64,000 nucleotides of DNA. It comes from Pseudomonas nunensis. GTDB lineage: Bacteria; Pseudomonadota; Gammaproteobacteria; Pseudomonadales; Pseudomonadaceae. The stretch covers positions 5,520,501 to 5,584,500 of the forward strand of contig NZ_CP101125.1 in NCBI RefSeq assembly GCF_024296925.1. The letters are read 5' to 3'. This document shows positions 1 through 8,409 of this stretch, piece after piece. The translations under genes and the position numbers were made by a program. The notes below the pieces were generated by a model, which ran no database searches, had not been told where the DNA came from, and saw only the letters and a program-made list of their open reading frames with translations. How positions within the stretch are numbered: position 1 is the first letter of the stretch; the number at the start of each line of letters is the position of its first letter.

Positions 1-67
1 CCGTTCGACGCCGGCAAAGCCGATTTGCTAGAGTGCGCCGCTGTCCTCTCCAGAAAACACCCTTGCG

Positions 68-700
68 ATGCTGCCCCGCGCCGAACAGAAACAACAGACC
101 CGCAACGCCCTGATGGACGCCGCCCGCCATTTGATGGAATGCGGCCGAGGATTCGGCAGCCTGAGCCTGCGCGAAGTCGCGAAAACCGCCGGGATCGTGC
201 CCACCGGTTTCTACCGGCACTTTGCCGATATGGACGAACTGGGCCTGGTGCTGGTCAGCGAAGTCGGCCAGACCTTCCGCGAAACCATCCGCCTGGTCCG
301 CCACAACGAATTCGTCATGGGCGGCATCATTGATGCGTCGGTGCGGATCTTCCTCGATGTGGTCAGCGCCAACCGTTCGCAATTCCTGTTTCTCGCCCGC
401 GAGCAGTACGGCGGCTCGCTGCCGGTGCGCCAGGCCATTGGCCGCTTGCGCGAAGATATCAGCTCCGACCTCGCGGCGGATTTGTCATTGATGCCCAAGT
501 TGCAGCATCTGGACATCGCAGGCCTGAGCGTGATGGCGGATCTGATTGTTAAAAGTGTGTTTGCGACCTTGCCGGATATCATCGATCCGCCGCTGGAAGC
601 GTTGCCCGAGCACCTGACGCCTCAGGCGAAAATCACTCAGCAGCTGCGTTTTATCTTCATCGGTTTAAAGCACTGGCAAGGCCTCGGCAGCACGGAATAA
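68..700 (+). CDS. desT: TetR-family regulator, DesT/FabR-like
   Basis: A 210-residue TetR-type regulator. The N-terminal helix-turn-helix lies at about residues 36-62 (SLREVAKTAGIVPTGFYRHF), followed by an all-helical ligand-binding half. The protein resembles DesT of P. aeruginosa, which controls unsaturated fatty acid synthesis by sensing the acyl-CoA pool, and in that species desT also sits directly before ureE. The target desaturase genes are not in this window, so the assignment rests on sequence character plus synteny. It could also be a related FabR-type regulator. The ATG at 68 is chosen because it gives the usual TetR length. Bases 1-67 upstream hold no gene that I can see. Confidence 0.75.
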   Translation: MLPRAEQKQQTRNALMDAARHLMECGRGFGSLSLREVAKTAGIVPTGFYRHFADMDELGLVLVSEVGQTFRETIRLVRHNEFVMGGIIDASVRIFLDVVSANRSQFLFLAREQYGGSLPVRQAIGRLREDISSDLAADLSLMPKLQHLDIAGLSVMADLIVKSVFATLPDIIDPPLEALPEHLTPQAKITQQLRFIFIGLKHWQGLGSTE

Positions 701-704
701 CCCT

Positions 705-793
705 TGTGGGAGCGAGCTTGCTCGCGATGGCGATTTCATATTCAACATTCATGTGATTGAAAGACCGCTATCGCGAGCAAGCTCGCTCCCACA
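705..793. repeat. REP inverted pair
   Basis: Two REP sequences in opposite orientation, GTGGGAGCGAGCTTGCTCGCG at the left and its complement at the right, separated by about 45 bases. It lies between desT and ureE. It is the GAGCTTGC sequence variant of the REP family found throughout the window. Confidence 0.9.
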
Positions 794-817
794 AAAAATC
801 AACTGCGCCGCAAATCA

Positions 818-841
818 GTGCATGAAGAATCCTTCACGCAC
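818..841. promoter_or_regulatory. Palindrome, candidate enhancer/operator upstream of ureE
   Basis: Imperfect inverted repeat with arms GTGCATGAAG and CTTCACGCAC around AATC, with one mismatch between the arms. It is centred about 115 bases upstream of the start predicted by the sigma-54 promoter at 918-933, the usual place for an enhancer-binding protein. The right arm runs into GCACC at 838-842, an NtrC-like half site. The binding protein is not known. Confidence 0.4.
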
Positions 842-917
842 CAACATGACTCAAAACCCTGCAACATCCTGCAACAACTACTACTCTCCGACAGGGTTTT
901 CCTACGTATCACCCGAT

Positions 918-933
918 TGGCAAGCCCCTTGCT
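918..933 (+). promoter_or_regulatory. Sigma-54 (-24/-12) promoter for ureE
   Basis: TGGCAAGCCCCTTGCT fits the RpoN consensus TGGCAC-N5-TTGCW at all but one position, with the invariant GG and GC separated by exactly 10 bases. The expected transcript start is near 944 and the ureE ATG is at 970. Nitrogen control of urease functions through RpoN is well known in pseudomonads, which makes the site credible. Confidence 0.75.
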
Positions 934-969
934 CTAGCCTGAGCATTGTCCTTTGTTGGAAGCTTTCCG

Positions 970-1470
970 ATGCTGGTGATTCACCGCAGAATCGACCCTC
1001 AACCCGTCTGGGCCGCCGAGTTGCACCTGACCTTCGAAGCCCGGAGCAAAAGCCGCTTGCGCTGTTTCAGTGCCGAGCAGGAAGACGTCGGATTGTTTTT
1101 GGAGCGCGGCCAGTCACCGCTGTATGACGGCGAATGTCTCCAGGCCGAAGACGGGCGCATCGTCCGCGTCTGCGCCCGCCCCGAACAACTGCTGCACGTC
1201 ACCTGCGCCAATGCTTTCGAACTGACCCGCGCCGCCTATCACCTCGGTAACCGCCACGTCGCCCTGCAAGTCGGTGACGGTTGGTTGCGCCTGCTCGACG
1301 ATTACGTGCTCAAGGCCATGCTCGAACAGCTGGATGCCAAGGTCGAAAACATCGAAGCGCCGTTCCAGCCGGAACACGGTGCCTACGGTGGCGGCCATCA
1401 CCACTCGCGCCACGGCGACGAAGACTTCAACTATCCGCCGAAACTGCACCAGTTCGGCGTACGTCTATGA
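970..1470 (+). CDS. ureE: Urease accessory protein UreE
   Basis: A nickel metallochaperone of 166 residues that hands Ni2+ to the UreDFG complex for urease activation. The C terminus carries the expected histidine-rich tail (GGGHHHSRHGDED). The ATG at 970 is preferred over an in-frame ATG at 946, because 946 lies almost at the predicted sigma-54 transcript start and would add eight unrelated residues. Its stop overlaps the ureF start as ATGA, so the two are translationally coupled. No urease structural genes are in the window. Confidence 0.93.
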   Translation: MLVIHRRIDPQPVWAAELHLTFEARSKSRLRCFSAEQEDVGLFLERGQSPLYDGECLQAEDGRIVRVCARPEQLLHVTCANAFELTRAAYHLGNRHVALQVGDGWLRLLDDYVLKAMLEQLDAKVENIEAPFQPEHGAYGGGHHHSRHGDEDFNYPPKLHQFGVRL

Positions 1471-2141
1471 ACCCAGCCTGGGCGCTGCTGCGCCTGGCCA
1501 GTCCGCAGTTGCCGATTGGCGGCTACAGCTATTCCCAAGGTTTGGAAATGGCTGTGGATAACGGCCGCGTGACGGATGCCGACAGCGCCCGACGCTGGAT
1601 CAGTGATCAGTTGCTGCTCAACCTCGCACGCTTCGAAGCGCCGTTGCTGCTCGCCCATTGCGTGGCCGCCTCGCACGATAACTGGGCCGAATTGCTGCAA
1701 CGCTGCGAGGAACATCGCGCCAGCCGCGAAACCCGCGAGTTGCATCAGGAAAGTCGGCAGATGGGCTATTCATTGCAGCAACTGCTCAACGGTTTGCCGG
1801 AACTCGATGCACCGGCCCGGGCCTTTCTCGAACAACGTCCCGAACCGCACCTGGCCCTCGGCTGGGCCCTGGCTGCTCGCGCCTGGGGCATCAGTCCGCA
1901 AGACGCGTTGGCCGCGTGGCTCTGGAGCTGGCTGGAAAACCAATTGGCGGTGTTGATGAAAACCCTGCCGCTGGGCCAGCAAGCCGCACAGCGCCTGACC
2001 AGTCAGTTGCTGCCGCTGTTGCAGGAAGCGCAGCACAACGCCAACCGAATCAATCCCGAACACTATGGCAGCGCCGCCTTCGGCCTGTCCCTGGCGTGCA
2101 TGGCCCATGAGCGCCAGTACAGCCGCCTGTTCCGTTCCTAG
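1467..2141 (+). CDS. ureF: Urease accessory protein UreF
   Basis: A 224-residue all-alpha protein that binds UreD (UreH) and UreG and acts in the GTP-dependent nickel-insertion complex. The N terminus LLRLASPQLPIGGYSYSQGL is the typical UreF signature, and C-terminal NANRINPEHYGS is also characteristic. The ATG at 1467 overlaps the ureE stop (ATGA), which fixes the start. An open frame extends back to 1281 but only as a shadow of ureE. It is followed by ureG after 38 bases. Confidence 0.93.
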   Translation: MNPAWALLRLASPQLPIGGYSYSQGLEMAVDNGRVTDADSARRWISDQLLLNLARFEAPLLLAHCVAASHDNWAELLQRCEEHRASRETRELHQESRQMGYSLQQLLNGLPELDAPARAFLEQRPEPHLALGWALAARAWGISPQDALAAWLWSWLENQLAVLMKTLPLGQQAAQRLTSQLLPLLQEAQHNANRINPEHYGSAAFGLSLACMAHERQYSRLFRS

Positions 2142-2179
2142 GGCCCGTTATTTTGGGCTTTTAATTTTGGAGAAGCTGT

Positions 2180-2794
2180 ATGAACACACAACCTCTGCGC
2201 GTCGGCATCGGCGGCCCGGTCGGTTCCGGCAAAACCGCCCTGACCCTGGCCCTGTGCCTGGCCTTGCGCGACCGCTACAACCTGGCCGTCGTGACCAACG
2301 ACATCTACACCCGCGAAGACGCCGATTTTCTGGTGCGCAATGAAGCCCTGGCGCCAGAACGGATCATCGGCGTGGAAACCGGCGGCTGCCCGCACACGGC
2401 GATCCGCGAAGACGCTTCGATCAACCTTGAGGCCGTGGACCAGTTGAACCGACGCTTTCCGGGGCTGGACCTGATCATCGTCGAATCCGGCGGCGACAAC
2501 CTCTCGGCGACCTTCAGCCCGGAGCTGTCGGACCTGACGATTTATGTGATCGACGTTTCGGCTGGCGACAAGTTGCCGCGCAAGGGTGGGCCGGGGATCT
2601 GCAAATCCGATCTGCTGGTAATCAACAAGGTCGACCTCGCACCCATGGTAGGTGCCTCGCTGGAACTGATGGACAGCGACACCAAACGCATGCGCAACGG
2701 TAAGCCGTTTGTCTTCAGCAATCAGAAAACCGGCCTGGGCCTGGAAGACATCATCGCCTTCATCGAACGCCAGGGCCTGCTGACAGCAGCCTGA
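2180..2794 (+). CDS. ureG: Urease accessory GTPase UreG
   Basis: A SIMIBI-class GTPase of 204 residues that powers nickel delivery to urease. The P-loop GGPVGSGKT is at residues 11-19, the metal-binding Cys-Pro-His motif at 70-72 and the guanine-specificity motif NKVD at 149-152. The length is normal for UreG. A GGAG ribosome site precedes the ATG. It is third in the ureEFG operon and is followed by the hupE/ureJ gene after 29 bases. Confidence 0.95.
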   Translation: MNTQPLRVGIGGPVGSGKTALTLALCLALRDRYNLAVVTNDIYTREDADFLVRNEALAPERIIGVETGGCPHTAIREDASINLEAVDQLNRRFPGLDLIIVESGGDNLSATFSPELSDLTIYVIDVSAGDKLPRKGGPGICKSDLLVINKVDLAPMVGASLELMDSDTKRMRNGKPFVFSNQKTGLGLEDIIAFIERQGLLTAA

Positions 2795-2823
2795 TCACGA
2801 CTCATCAACAAGGAAGCTTATCC

Positions 2824-3396
2824 ATGACACTGAAACGCATCCTGGGCGCCCTGGCCCTGCTGCTGACACCGGCCATCGCCTTCGCCCACCCGGGCCATGG
2901 CGACAACGGCTTGATCGCCGGCATCAGCCACCCGATTGGCGGCATCGATCACCTGCTGGCGATGGTCGCGGTGGGGCTGTGGGCGGCGCAGCAGAAAGGC
3001 TCGGCGCGTTGGGCGCTGCCGTGCACGTTTGTCGGCACCATGCTGATTGGCGGTTTGCTGGGTTTTGAAGGGTTGAACCTGCCGGCGCTGGAAAGCGGAA
3101 TTGCGGCGTCGGTGCTGGCGCTGGGCCTGGCTGTCGCGCTGGCGGTGCGTCCGCCGTTGAGCGTGGCCGTTGGCGCGACGGCTCTGTTTGCGTTGTTCCA
3201 TGGCGTGGCCCACGGTCTGGAATTGCCGGACATGTCGAGCCCTTGGGCGTATGCCGCAGGATTTGTCGCGGCGACGGCGGCGTTGCATGGCTTGGGTTAT
3301 GCGGTGGTTCGCGTTCTGCCGCAAGCGGCGGCGCCATTGATTCGCGTGGCGGGAGCGGCTTCGGCGGCGACTGGGGTCTGGTTGCTCGCGGGCTGA
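2824..3396 (+). CDS. ureJ: HupE/UreJ-family nickel permease
   Basis: A 190-residue integral membrane protein of the HupE/UreJ family, which takes up nickel or cobalt for urease or hydrogenase maturation. A signal-like hydrophobic segment ends near residue 21 and is followed by HPGHG at 22-26. The family motif HPxGGxDH is at 36-43, with His36, Asp42 and His43 as likely metal ligands. About five further hydrophobic segments follow. Its place directly after ureG supports a role in nickel supply for urease. The name could equally be hupE. Confidence 0.85.
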   Translation: MTLKRILGALALLLTPAIAFAHPGHGDNGLIAGISHPIGGIDHLLAMVAVGLWAAQQKGSARWALPCTFVGTMLIGGLLGFEGLNLPALESGIAASVLALGLAVALAVRPPLSVAVGATALFALFHGVAHGLELPDMSSPWAYAAGFVAATAALHGLGYAVVRVLPQAAAPLIRVAGAASAATGVWLLAG

Positions 3397-3414
3397 TTCT
3401 TTATTGCCTGTTCT

Positions 3415-3493
3415 GGCCTCTTCGCGGGCAAGCCTCGCTCCTACATTGGGATGCGTTCCCATGTGGGAGCGAGGCTTGCCCGCGAAGGCGGCC
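3415..3493. repeat. REP inverted pair
   Basis: REP pair of the GCAAGCCTCGCTCCTAC type, arranged with CGCGGG ends outward and separated by a short spacer. It lies between the nickel permease gene and the AGE-family gene. Confidence 0.88.
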
Positions 3494-3562
3494 TGACAGA
3501 CACCGCCTCTCTCAGGCTGCTAACATGTCGCGCAATCGCCCCTGCCGTGACGACGCCAGCCA

Positions 3563-4690
3563 ATGCCACCTGTTTCCCGCTCTGCCTCCCAGCCTGAATT
3601 GACCGCCCTGTTCGCCTCGGTGCAACAGCACTTCCAGGACGTGATCGTGCCGCTCTGGCAAGGCCCCGGCTGGAATGCCGAGATGGCACTGCCTTATGAA
3701 GCGCTGGACGCCGAGAATCAGCCTTTGCCACCGCAACGCTATCGCGCCATGGCCTGCGCCCGTCAGCTGTATCTGTTTTCGAGCCTGATCGGCCAGGTGC
3801 CGGCAGCTCAGGAACGTGCGGCGGCGCTGTTCCGTTCCTTGCAGCAGCATTTCCACGATGCCGAGCACGGCGGCTGGTTCTACAGCATCGACCCGCAAGG
3901 TGCGCCGCTGGACCAGCGCAAAGACCTCTACACCCACGCCTTCATCCTGTTCGCCTGCGCCCATTACTGGGACAAGGTTCGTGAACCGTTGGTGGAGTCG
4001 GTGCTCAACGCCGCACTGGAAGTTGTAGCCCAGCGCTTCGCCACGGACGACGGTCTGTACGAAGCGTGCCTTGAGCGCGACTGGTCCTCGCTCCAGACCG
4101 GACCATTGCAGAACCCGCTGATGCACTTGGCCGAAGCCTTCCTCGCGACCCTTTCAGTACGCGAAGACGCCGCCGCCCAAGGCGCACTCGTCGCGTTATG
4201 CACAGCGATGCAGAAGCACTTCATCGATCCGCAGACCGGCGTGCTAATGGAAAAACCGCTGGGGGCTGTGGATAACTGGTTCGAACCGGGGCATCAATTC
4301 GAATGGTATTTCCTGCTGGAATCCTCGCCATTGCTGCGTGGATCGAAGCTGCATGCTTCGCTGGACCGTGCCTTTGCGTTAACCGAGCAATTGGGTGTCG
4401 ATCCACAGACCCGCGCGGTTCGGGCAATGCTCGATCTGGACGGCTACCCGAAAGATGGCACCGAAAGAATCTGGGCCCAGGCCGAGTATCTGCGGGCGCT
4501 GACCTTGCGGCCGAGCAGCGAAGTAGCGGTGCTGCGCCAATTGCAGGCGTTGCAGCAGCAGTTTCTGCATGAGGGTGGCTGGTATGAGTGCCGTGATGCC
4601 GTGGGCGAAGTCAGCCGCAAGGACATGCCTTCGACCACGCCTTATCATTTGGCGACTTGTTATCGTGGGTTGGTCGACTATCTGCGCTGA
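3563..4690 (+). CDS. AGE-family sugar epimerase/isomerase
   Basis: A 375-residue protein of the N-acylglucosamine 2-epimerase / mannose isomerase family, with an alpha/alpha barrel fold. Typical family blocks are visible: GGWFYSID near residue 110, YTHAFILFACAHYW near 130, GHQFEWYFLLE near 240 and RIWAQAEYLRAL near 300. The exact sugar cannot be told from sequence; mannose, glucose or N-acylglucosamine are all possible. The ATG at 3563 has only a weak ribosome site. The gene stands alone between two REP pairs. Confidence 0.75.
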   Translation: MPPVSRSASQPELTALFASVQQHFQDVIVPLWQGPGWNAEMALPYEALDAENQPLPPQRYRAMACARQLYLFSSLIGQVPAAQERAAALFRSLQQHFHDAEHGGWFYSIDPQGAPLDQRKDLYTHAFILFACAHYWDKVREPLVESVLNAALEVVAQRFATDDGLYEACLERDWSSLQTGPLQNPLMHLAEAFLATLSVREDAAAQGALVALCTAMQKHFIDPQTGVLMEKPLGAVDNWFEPGHQFEWYFLLESSPLLRGSKLHASLDRAFALTEQLGVDPQTRAVRAMLDLDGYPKDGTERIWAQAEYLRALTLRPSSEVAVLRQLQALQQQFLHEGGWYECRDAVGEVSRKDMPSTTPYHLATCYRGLVDYLR

Positions 4691-4700
4691 ATGGAAGATT

Positions 4701-4770
4701 GCCTTCGCGAGCAAGCCCGCTCCCACAGGGGAACGCATTCCAATGTGGGAGCGGGCTTGCTCGCGAATGG
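4701..4770. repeat. REP inverted pair
   Basis: Two REP copies (CTTCGCGAGCAAGCCCGCTC and its complement) facing each other between convergent genes, the AGE-family gene and the CDF transporter gene. The hairpin could also act as a messenger end stabiliser. Confidence 0.9.
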
Positions 4771-4792
4771 CCTCGAAAAGGTCACCGAACTG

Positions 4793-5698
4793 TCAGGCGA
4801 TCCACTTCCGATCCCCGGTAAAACTGATGGTCAGCCATCGCGCTGCATCCGCCTGACCCAACTTCGCGGAAATATCCTCGCGCAACACATCCAGTTGCCC
4901 CACGCTTTCCAGTCGGTAATCCGCCGGCAACACCACATGAATCTCGATAAACCGCGCCCGTCCGTGCTTCTGCACGTAGGAGCTGTAGTCGTCGAAACCA
5001 TGCTCGACCTTGGCCGCGTCCATCACCTGGCGCACTTTGTCATTCAGTTGATCCGGCACTATGCCCAACACGTCACGCAGCGCCGGACGCAGGATTTTGA
5101 AGGCCGGTGGCAACATGCTCAGGGCCAGCAGAATCAGAATCAGCGGGTCGACGTACACCGCCCACTCTCCGTAACCCTGGGACTTGAGCAGCAGCGCGGT
5201 AAGAAAACTGACCAGCAAGCCCACCGAGAGCATCGCGTCCACCAGCCAACTGATGTTGTCGAACTGGATCAGCGTGGACTTGAGCTTGCGATTGCGATGG
5301 CGCACGTAGAAAAAGTACGCGAACTCGACGACGGTAAATACCGCCGCGTAGATGATCACCAGCCCCAACTCGATTTCACGGCCACCATTGATGATGCCGA
5401 ACACACCGTTGAGAAAGGCGTAGATCGCGATCAAAAACAGGAAACTGCCTTCGATCAGCAACACCATCGGCTCCAGATGCCAGAAGCCGAACTGGAAGCG
5501 GTGATTGCTTTCCTTGGCGATCAGTTTGGCGGTGATCAGCATCAGGACCTTGATGAAGGTCGCGATCAACGAGAAAAAACCATCGAACAGGATGGATTGG
5601 GCACCCGAAATAAAACCGGTAACGATCCCGGCGATCGCCACGGCGAACATCAGGATCGTTGATTGTTTGAGCAGCGACTGCTCACCTCGGTTACTCAC
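4793..5698 (-). CDS. Cation diffusion facilitator family transporter
   Basis: A 301-residue CDF-type inner-membrane cation exporter. The first part has about six membrane spans (QSILFDGFFSLIATFIKVLM and following segments), and the last 90 residues form the cytoplasmic metallochaperone-like domain. The membrane Asp of the first motif (LFDGFFSL) and the Asp-rich second site (WLVDAM) are in the expected places. The substrate is probably Zn2+, Fe2+ or Cd2+ but cannot be fixed. The start is GTG at 5698, supported by AGGAGG four bases upstream. It is monocistronic and flanked by REP pairs. Confidence 0.82.
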   Translation of the reverse strand: MSNRGEQSLLKQSTILMFAVAIAGIVTGFISGAQSILFDGFFSLIATFIKVLMLITAKLIAKESNHRFQFGFWHLEPMVLLIEGSFLFLIAIYAFLNGVFGIINGGREIELGLVIIYAAVFTVVEFAYFFYVRHRNRKLKSTLIQFDNISWLVDAMLSVGLLVSFLTALLLKSQGYGEWAVYVDPLILILLALSMLPPAFKILRPALRDVLGIVPDQLNDKVRQVMDAAKVEHGFDDYSSYVQKHGRARFIEIHVVLPADYRLESVGQLDVLREDISAKLGQADAARWLTISFTGDRKWIA

Positions 5699-5767
5699 GT
5701 AGCCTCCTCTGAAAACCTGGGTAGTTGAGGGAGGAGTCTACCTTATGCCTTGTTTCGCCTGTTCTGG

Positions 5768-5868
5768 CCCCTTCGCGAGCAAGCCCGCTCCCACATTGGG
5801 TTTATGGTGTACCTGCAATCCTGGGCACAACACATTTCCTCTGTGGGAGCGGGCTTGCTCGCGAAGAA
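5768..5868. repeat. REP inverted pair
   Basis: REP pair (CTTCGCGAGCAAGCCCGCTC and its complement) with a spacer of about 55 bases, between the CDF gene and the 3' end of ydfG. Confidence 0.88.
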
Positions 5869-5881
5869 CGATAACGCGGTC

Positions 5882-6652
5882 TTACGCCTTGCCACCATTG
5901 CGCTCAATCGAGAAACCCGCCCAGGTCTGGCTCACCGGCATCAGTTCCAGGCTGTTGATGTTGATGTGCGCTGGCGCATTCAAAACCCAGAAAATGGTGT
6001 CGGCAATGTCCTGCGGCTGGATCGGCTCGGCACCGGCGTAGGTGGCGTTGTAACGCTCCTGGTCACCGGCGAAACGCACCAGCGAGAACTCGCTCTCACA
6101 CAGGCCCGGCTCGATGTTGCTGACGCGCACGCCAGTGCCTTGCAGGTCGCAGCGCAGGTTCAGGGAGAACTGTTTGACGAACGCCTTGCTCGCGCCATAC
6201 ACGTGGCTGCCCGGGTACGGGTAGTTGCCGGCGATGGAGCCGAGGTTGACGATGCCGGCGCCACGACCATGGGCGATCAGGCGCGGCAGCAGCAGCCGAG
6301 TGCTGTACATCAGGCCTTTGATGTTGGTATCGACCATGGTGTCCCAGTCGTCCAGATCGCACTTGGGCGCCGGGTCCACGCCCAGGGCCAGGCCCGCGTT
6401 GTTGATCAGCCCGCGCAACTTGACGAAGGACGGCGGCAGGTTAGCAATCGCCTCCTCCATGGCCTTGCGGTCACGCACGTCGAGCACCAGGCCATGCACC
6501 TCAGTCTGCTTCGACAACTCGGCGCACAGGGCGTTGAGGCGCTCTTCACGACGGCCAGTCAGCACCAGTTTCCAGCCAGCCTCGGCAAAACGACGGGCAC
6601 AGGCTTCGCCAAAACCGGACGTTGCGCCGGTGATAAACAGGGTGTTGGACAT
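5882..6652 (-). CDS. ydfG: NADP-dependent 3-hydroxy acid dehydrogenase (YdfG-like SDR)
   Basis: A classical short-chain dehydrogenase of 256 residues. It has the nucleotide-binding motif TGATSGFG near residue 8, NNAG near 87, the active-site Ser of NLGSIAG near 137 and YGASK near 151. The pattern through to HININSLELMPVSQ at the end closely follows E. coli YdfG, which oxidises 3-hydroxy acids including L-allo-threonine and is also linked to malonic semialdehyde reduction. The start is the ATG at 6652. The open frame runs on upstream to 7309, but those residues are Cys/Trp/Arg-rich and not protein-like. Confidence 0.85.
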   Translation of the reverse strand: MSNTLFITGATSGFGEACARRFAEAGWKLVLTGRREERLNALCAELSKQTEVHGLVLDVRDRKAMEEAIANLPPSFVKLRGLINNAGLALGVDPAPKCDLDDWDTMVDTNIKGLMYSTRLLLPRLIAHGRGAGIVNLGSIAGNYPYPGSHVYGASKAFVKQFSLNLRCDLQGTGVRVSNIEPGLCESEFSLVRFAGDQERYNATYAGAEPIQPQDIADTIFWVLNAPAHININSLELMPVSQTWAGFSIERNGGKA

Positions 6653-6768
6653 CGTGTTCTCCTTGCTTCGGCTGATCGTCAGCCATTGGAATAGAAAATC
6701 AGCAGCCAGCATGCCCGGCCTCGCCCTTACCGGCAACCAGCACAACTCGATGGGCAACAGACAATCCC

Positions 6769-6893
6769 TGTAGCAGCTGGCGAAGCCTGCGTTCGGCTGC
6801 GCAGCAGTCGTAATCCATGCAACGCTACTTTCACTGTTGATCCGTATTGGGCGACTGCTGCGCAGCCGAACGCAGGCTTCGCCAGCTGCTACA
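6769..6893. repeat. Long palindrome, 42-bp arms (GCTGGCGAAGCCTGCG type)
   Basis: Left arm 6769-6810 and right arm 6852-6893 are near-perfect complements (TGTAGCAGCTGGCGAAGCCT at the left start) around a 41-base loop. It is a different family from the REP pairs and from the GAGTGAAACGAGG palindromes. It lies in the untranslated region upstream of ydfG. No ORF is associated with it. Confidence 0.85.
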
Positions 6894-6972
6894 AAAACTG
6901 CGCAGGTGTACGAAAAACAACCAACCACGGCAACGCCTTGTCCGCCGTGGCTTGCAGCCATGTGCGCGCACG

Positions 6973-7459
6973 TTATCCACAGGCCGGTCCACAGTCTTTG
7001 GGGGCAAGTGCAAAAGCTGGAAGCCGCTGTGTATAAGGCTTTGCGAGCAGAATAGAAACTTTTTTGCTTGACCCTCAAGAGGCCACCGTGTAGCCCATGG
7101 CATTTTGCACGATACGCCGCACAAACCGACGATGGCGCCAAGCCAGCAACGACGGCCCTCAGCCGAGTCTTTCCAGAGTTTAACCACAGACTTATCCACA
7201 GGCTGGCGCACCTCGAATCTGGCACTTTTGACCCACAACAAAAAGGTTGACAAAGGCGCCTCATGCTCAGGGAAAAACGCCTGATCAAAAAACAACCACA
7301 CGCCTGCAAGCCACGGTTTTAAAGGCCTTCAGCCAGCTACTCCCACGTTATTCACAGCCAGCTCCACAGCAAACGGGGACAAGTCAAAACCGTGACAAAA
7401 CAACTATTTGCAGCGGCTTTATGTCGCGGTTTGAGAGCTTGTGAATATTGTTTTCCACA
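6973..7459. promoter_or_regulatory. Cluster of DnaA boxes in non-coding DNA
   Basis: Four exact TTATNCACA matches: 6973-6981 (+, TTATCCACA), 7028-7036 (-, TTATACACA), 7192-7200 (+, TTATCCACA) and 7347-7355 (+, TTATTCACA). One-mismatch copies lie at 7180-7188, 7440-7448 and 7451-7459. The 6653-7692 gap holds no credible gene. A cluster like this away from oriC resembles DnaA titration or DnaA-recycling loci (datA, DARS). The origin and dnaA are not in the window. Function is inferred from the motif only. Confidence 0.5.
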
Positions 7460-7489
7460 ATTTCCCTTTACCTCAATCCGCGGTCCCGC

Positions 7490-7630
7490 GTAGGAGCTGT
7501 GTAGGAGCTGTGTAGGAGCTGTCGAGTGAAACGAGGCTGCGATCTTTTGACGTTGATTTTAAAAACAAGATCAAAAGATCGCAGCCTCGTTTCACTCGAC
7601 AGCTCCTACCAGCTCCTACCAGCTCCTACG
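7490..7630. repeat. Long palindrome (GAGTGAAACGAGGCTGCG family), expanded copy
   Basis: The core arms read CGAGTGAAACGAGGCTGC then GATCTTTTGA, around an AT-rich loop. The outer end of the left arm holds three 11-bp units GTAGGAGCTGT (7490-7522) and the right arm three 10-bp units CAGCTCCTAC (7600-7629). This is one of five copies of the family in the window and sits next to the livF terminator. Confidence 0.9.
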
Positions 7631-7648
7631 GGGATTTGTGCAGGCACA

Positions 7649-7679
7649 AAAAACGCCCTGAGTTCGTCAGGGCGTTTTG
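7649..7679 (-). terminator. Terminator of the liv operon
   Basis: The stem CGCCCTGA / TCAGGGCG around GTTCG is flanked by A and T runs on both sides. It lies 14 bases after the livF stop, so it should end the livKHMGF transcript. Confidence 0.85.
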
Positions 7680-7692
7680 TGGGTTTTACGTT

Positions 7693-8405
<713 letters not shown>

Positions 8406-8409
<4 letters not shown>

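Noticed and set aside
4691..5662. 323-residue plus-strand frame opposite the CDF gene
   Set aside because: It starts in a REP pair and is His/Gln-rich shadow sequence; the minus-strand CDF protein has clear membrane spans.
6679..6693. TGGCTGACGATCAGC upstream of ydfG as a sigma-54 promoter
   Set aside because: Core spacing is right but four of the ten consensus bases differ; too weak to call.
6653..7309. Open frame continuing upstream of ydfG on the minus strand (219 codons)
   Set aside because: The residues are Cys/Trp/Arg-rich, run through a palindrome and DnaA boxes, and do not resemble a protein; the ydfG N terminus begins normally at 6652.
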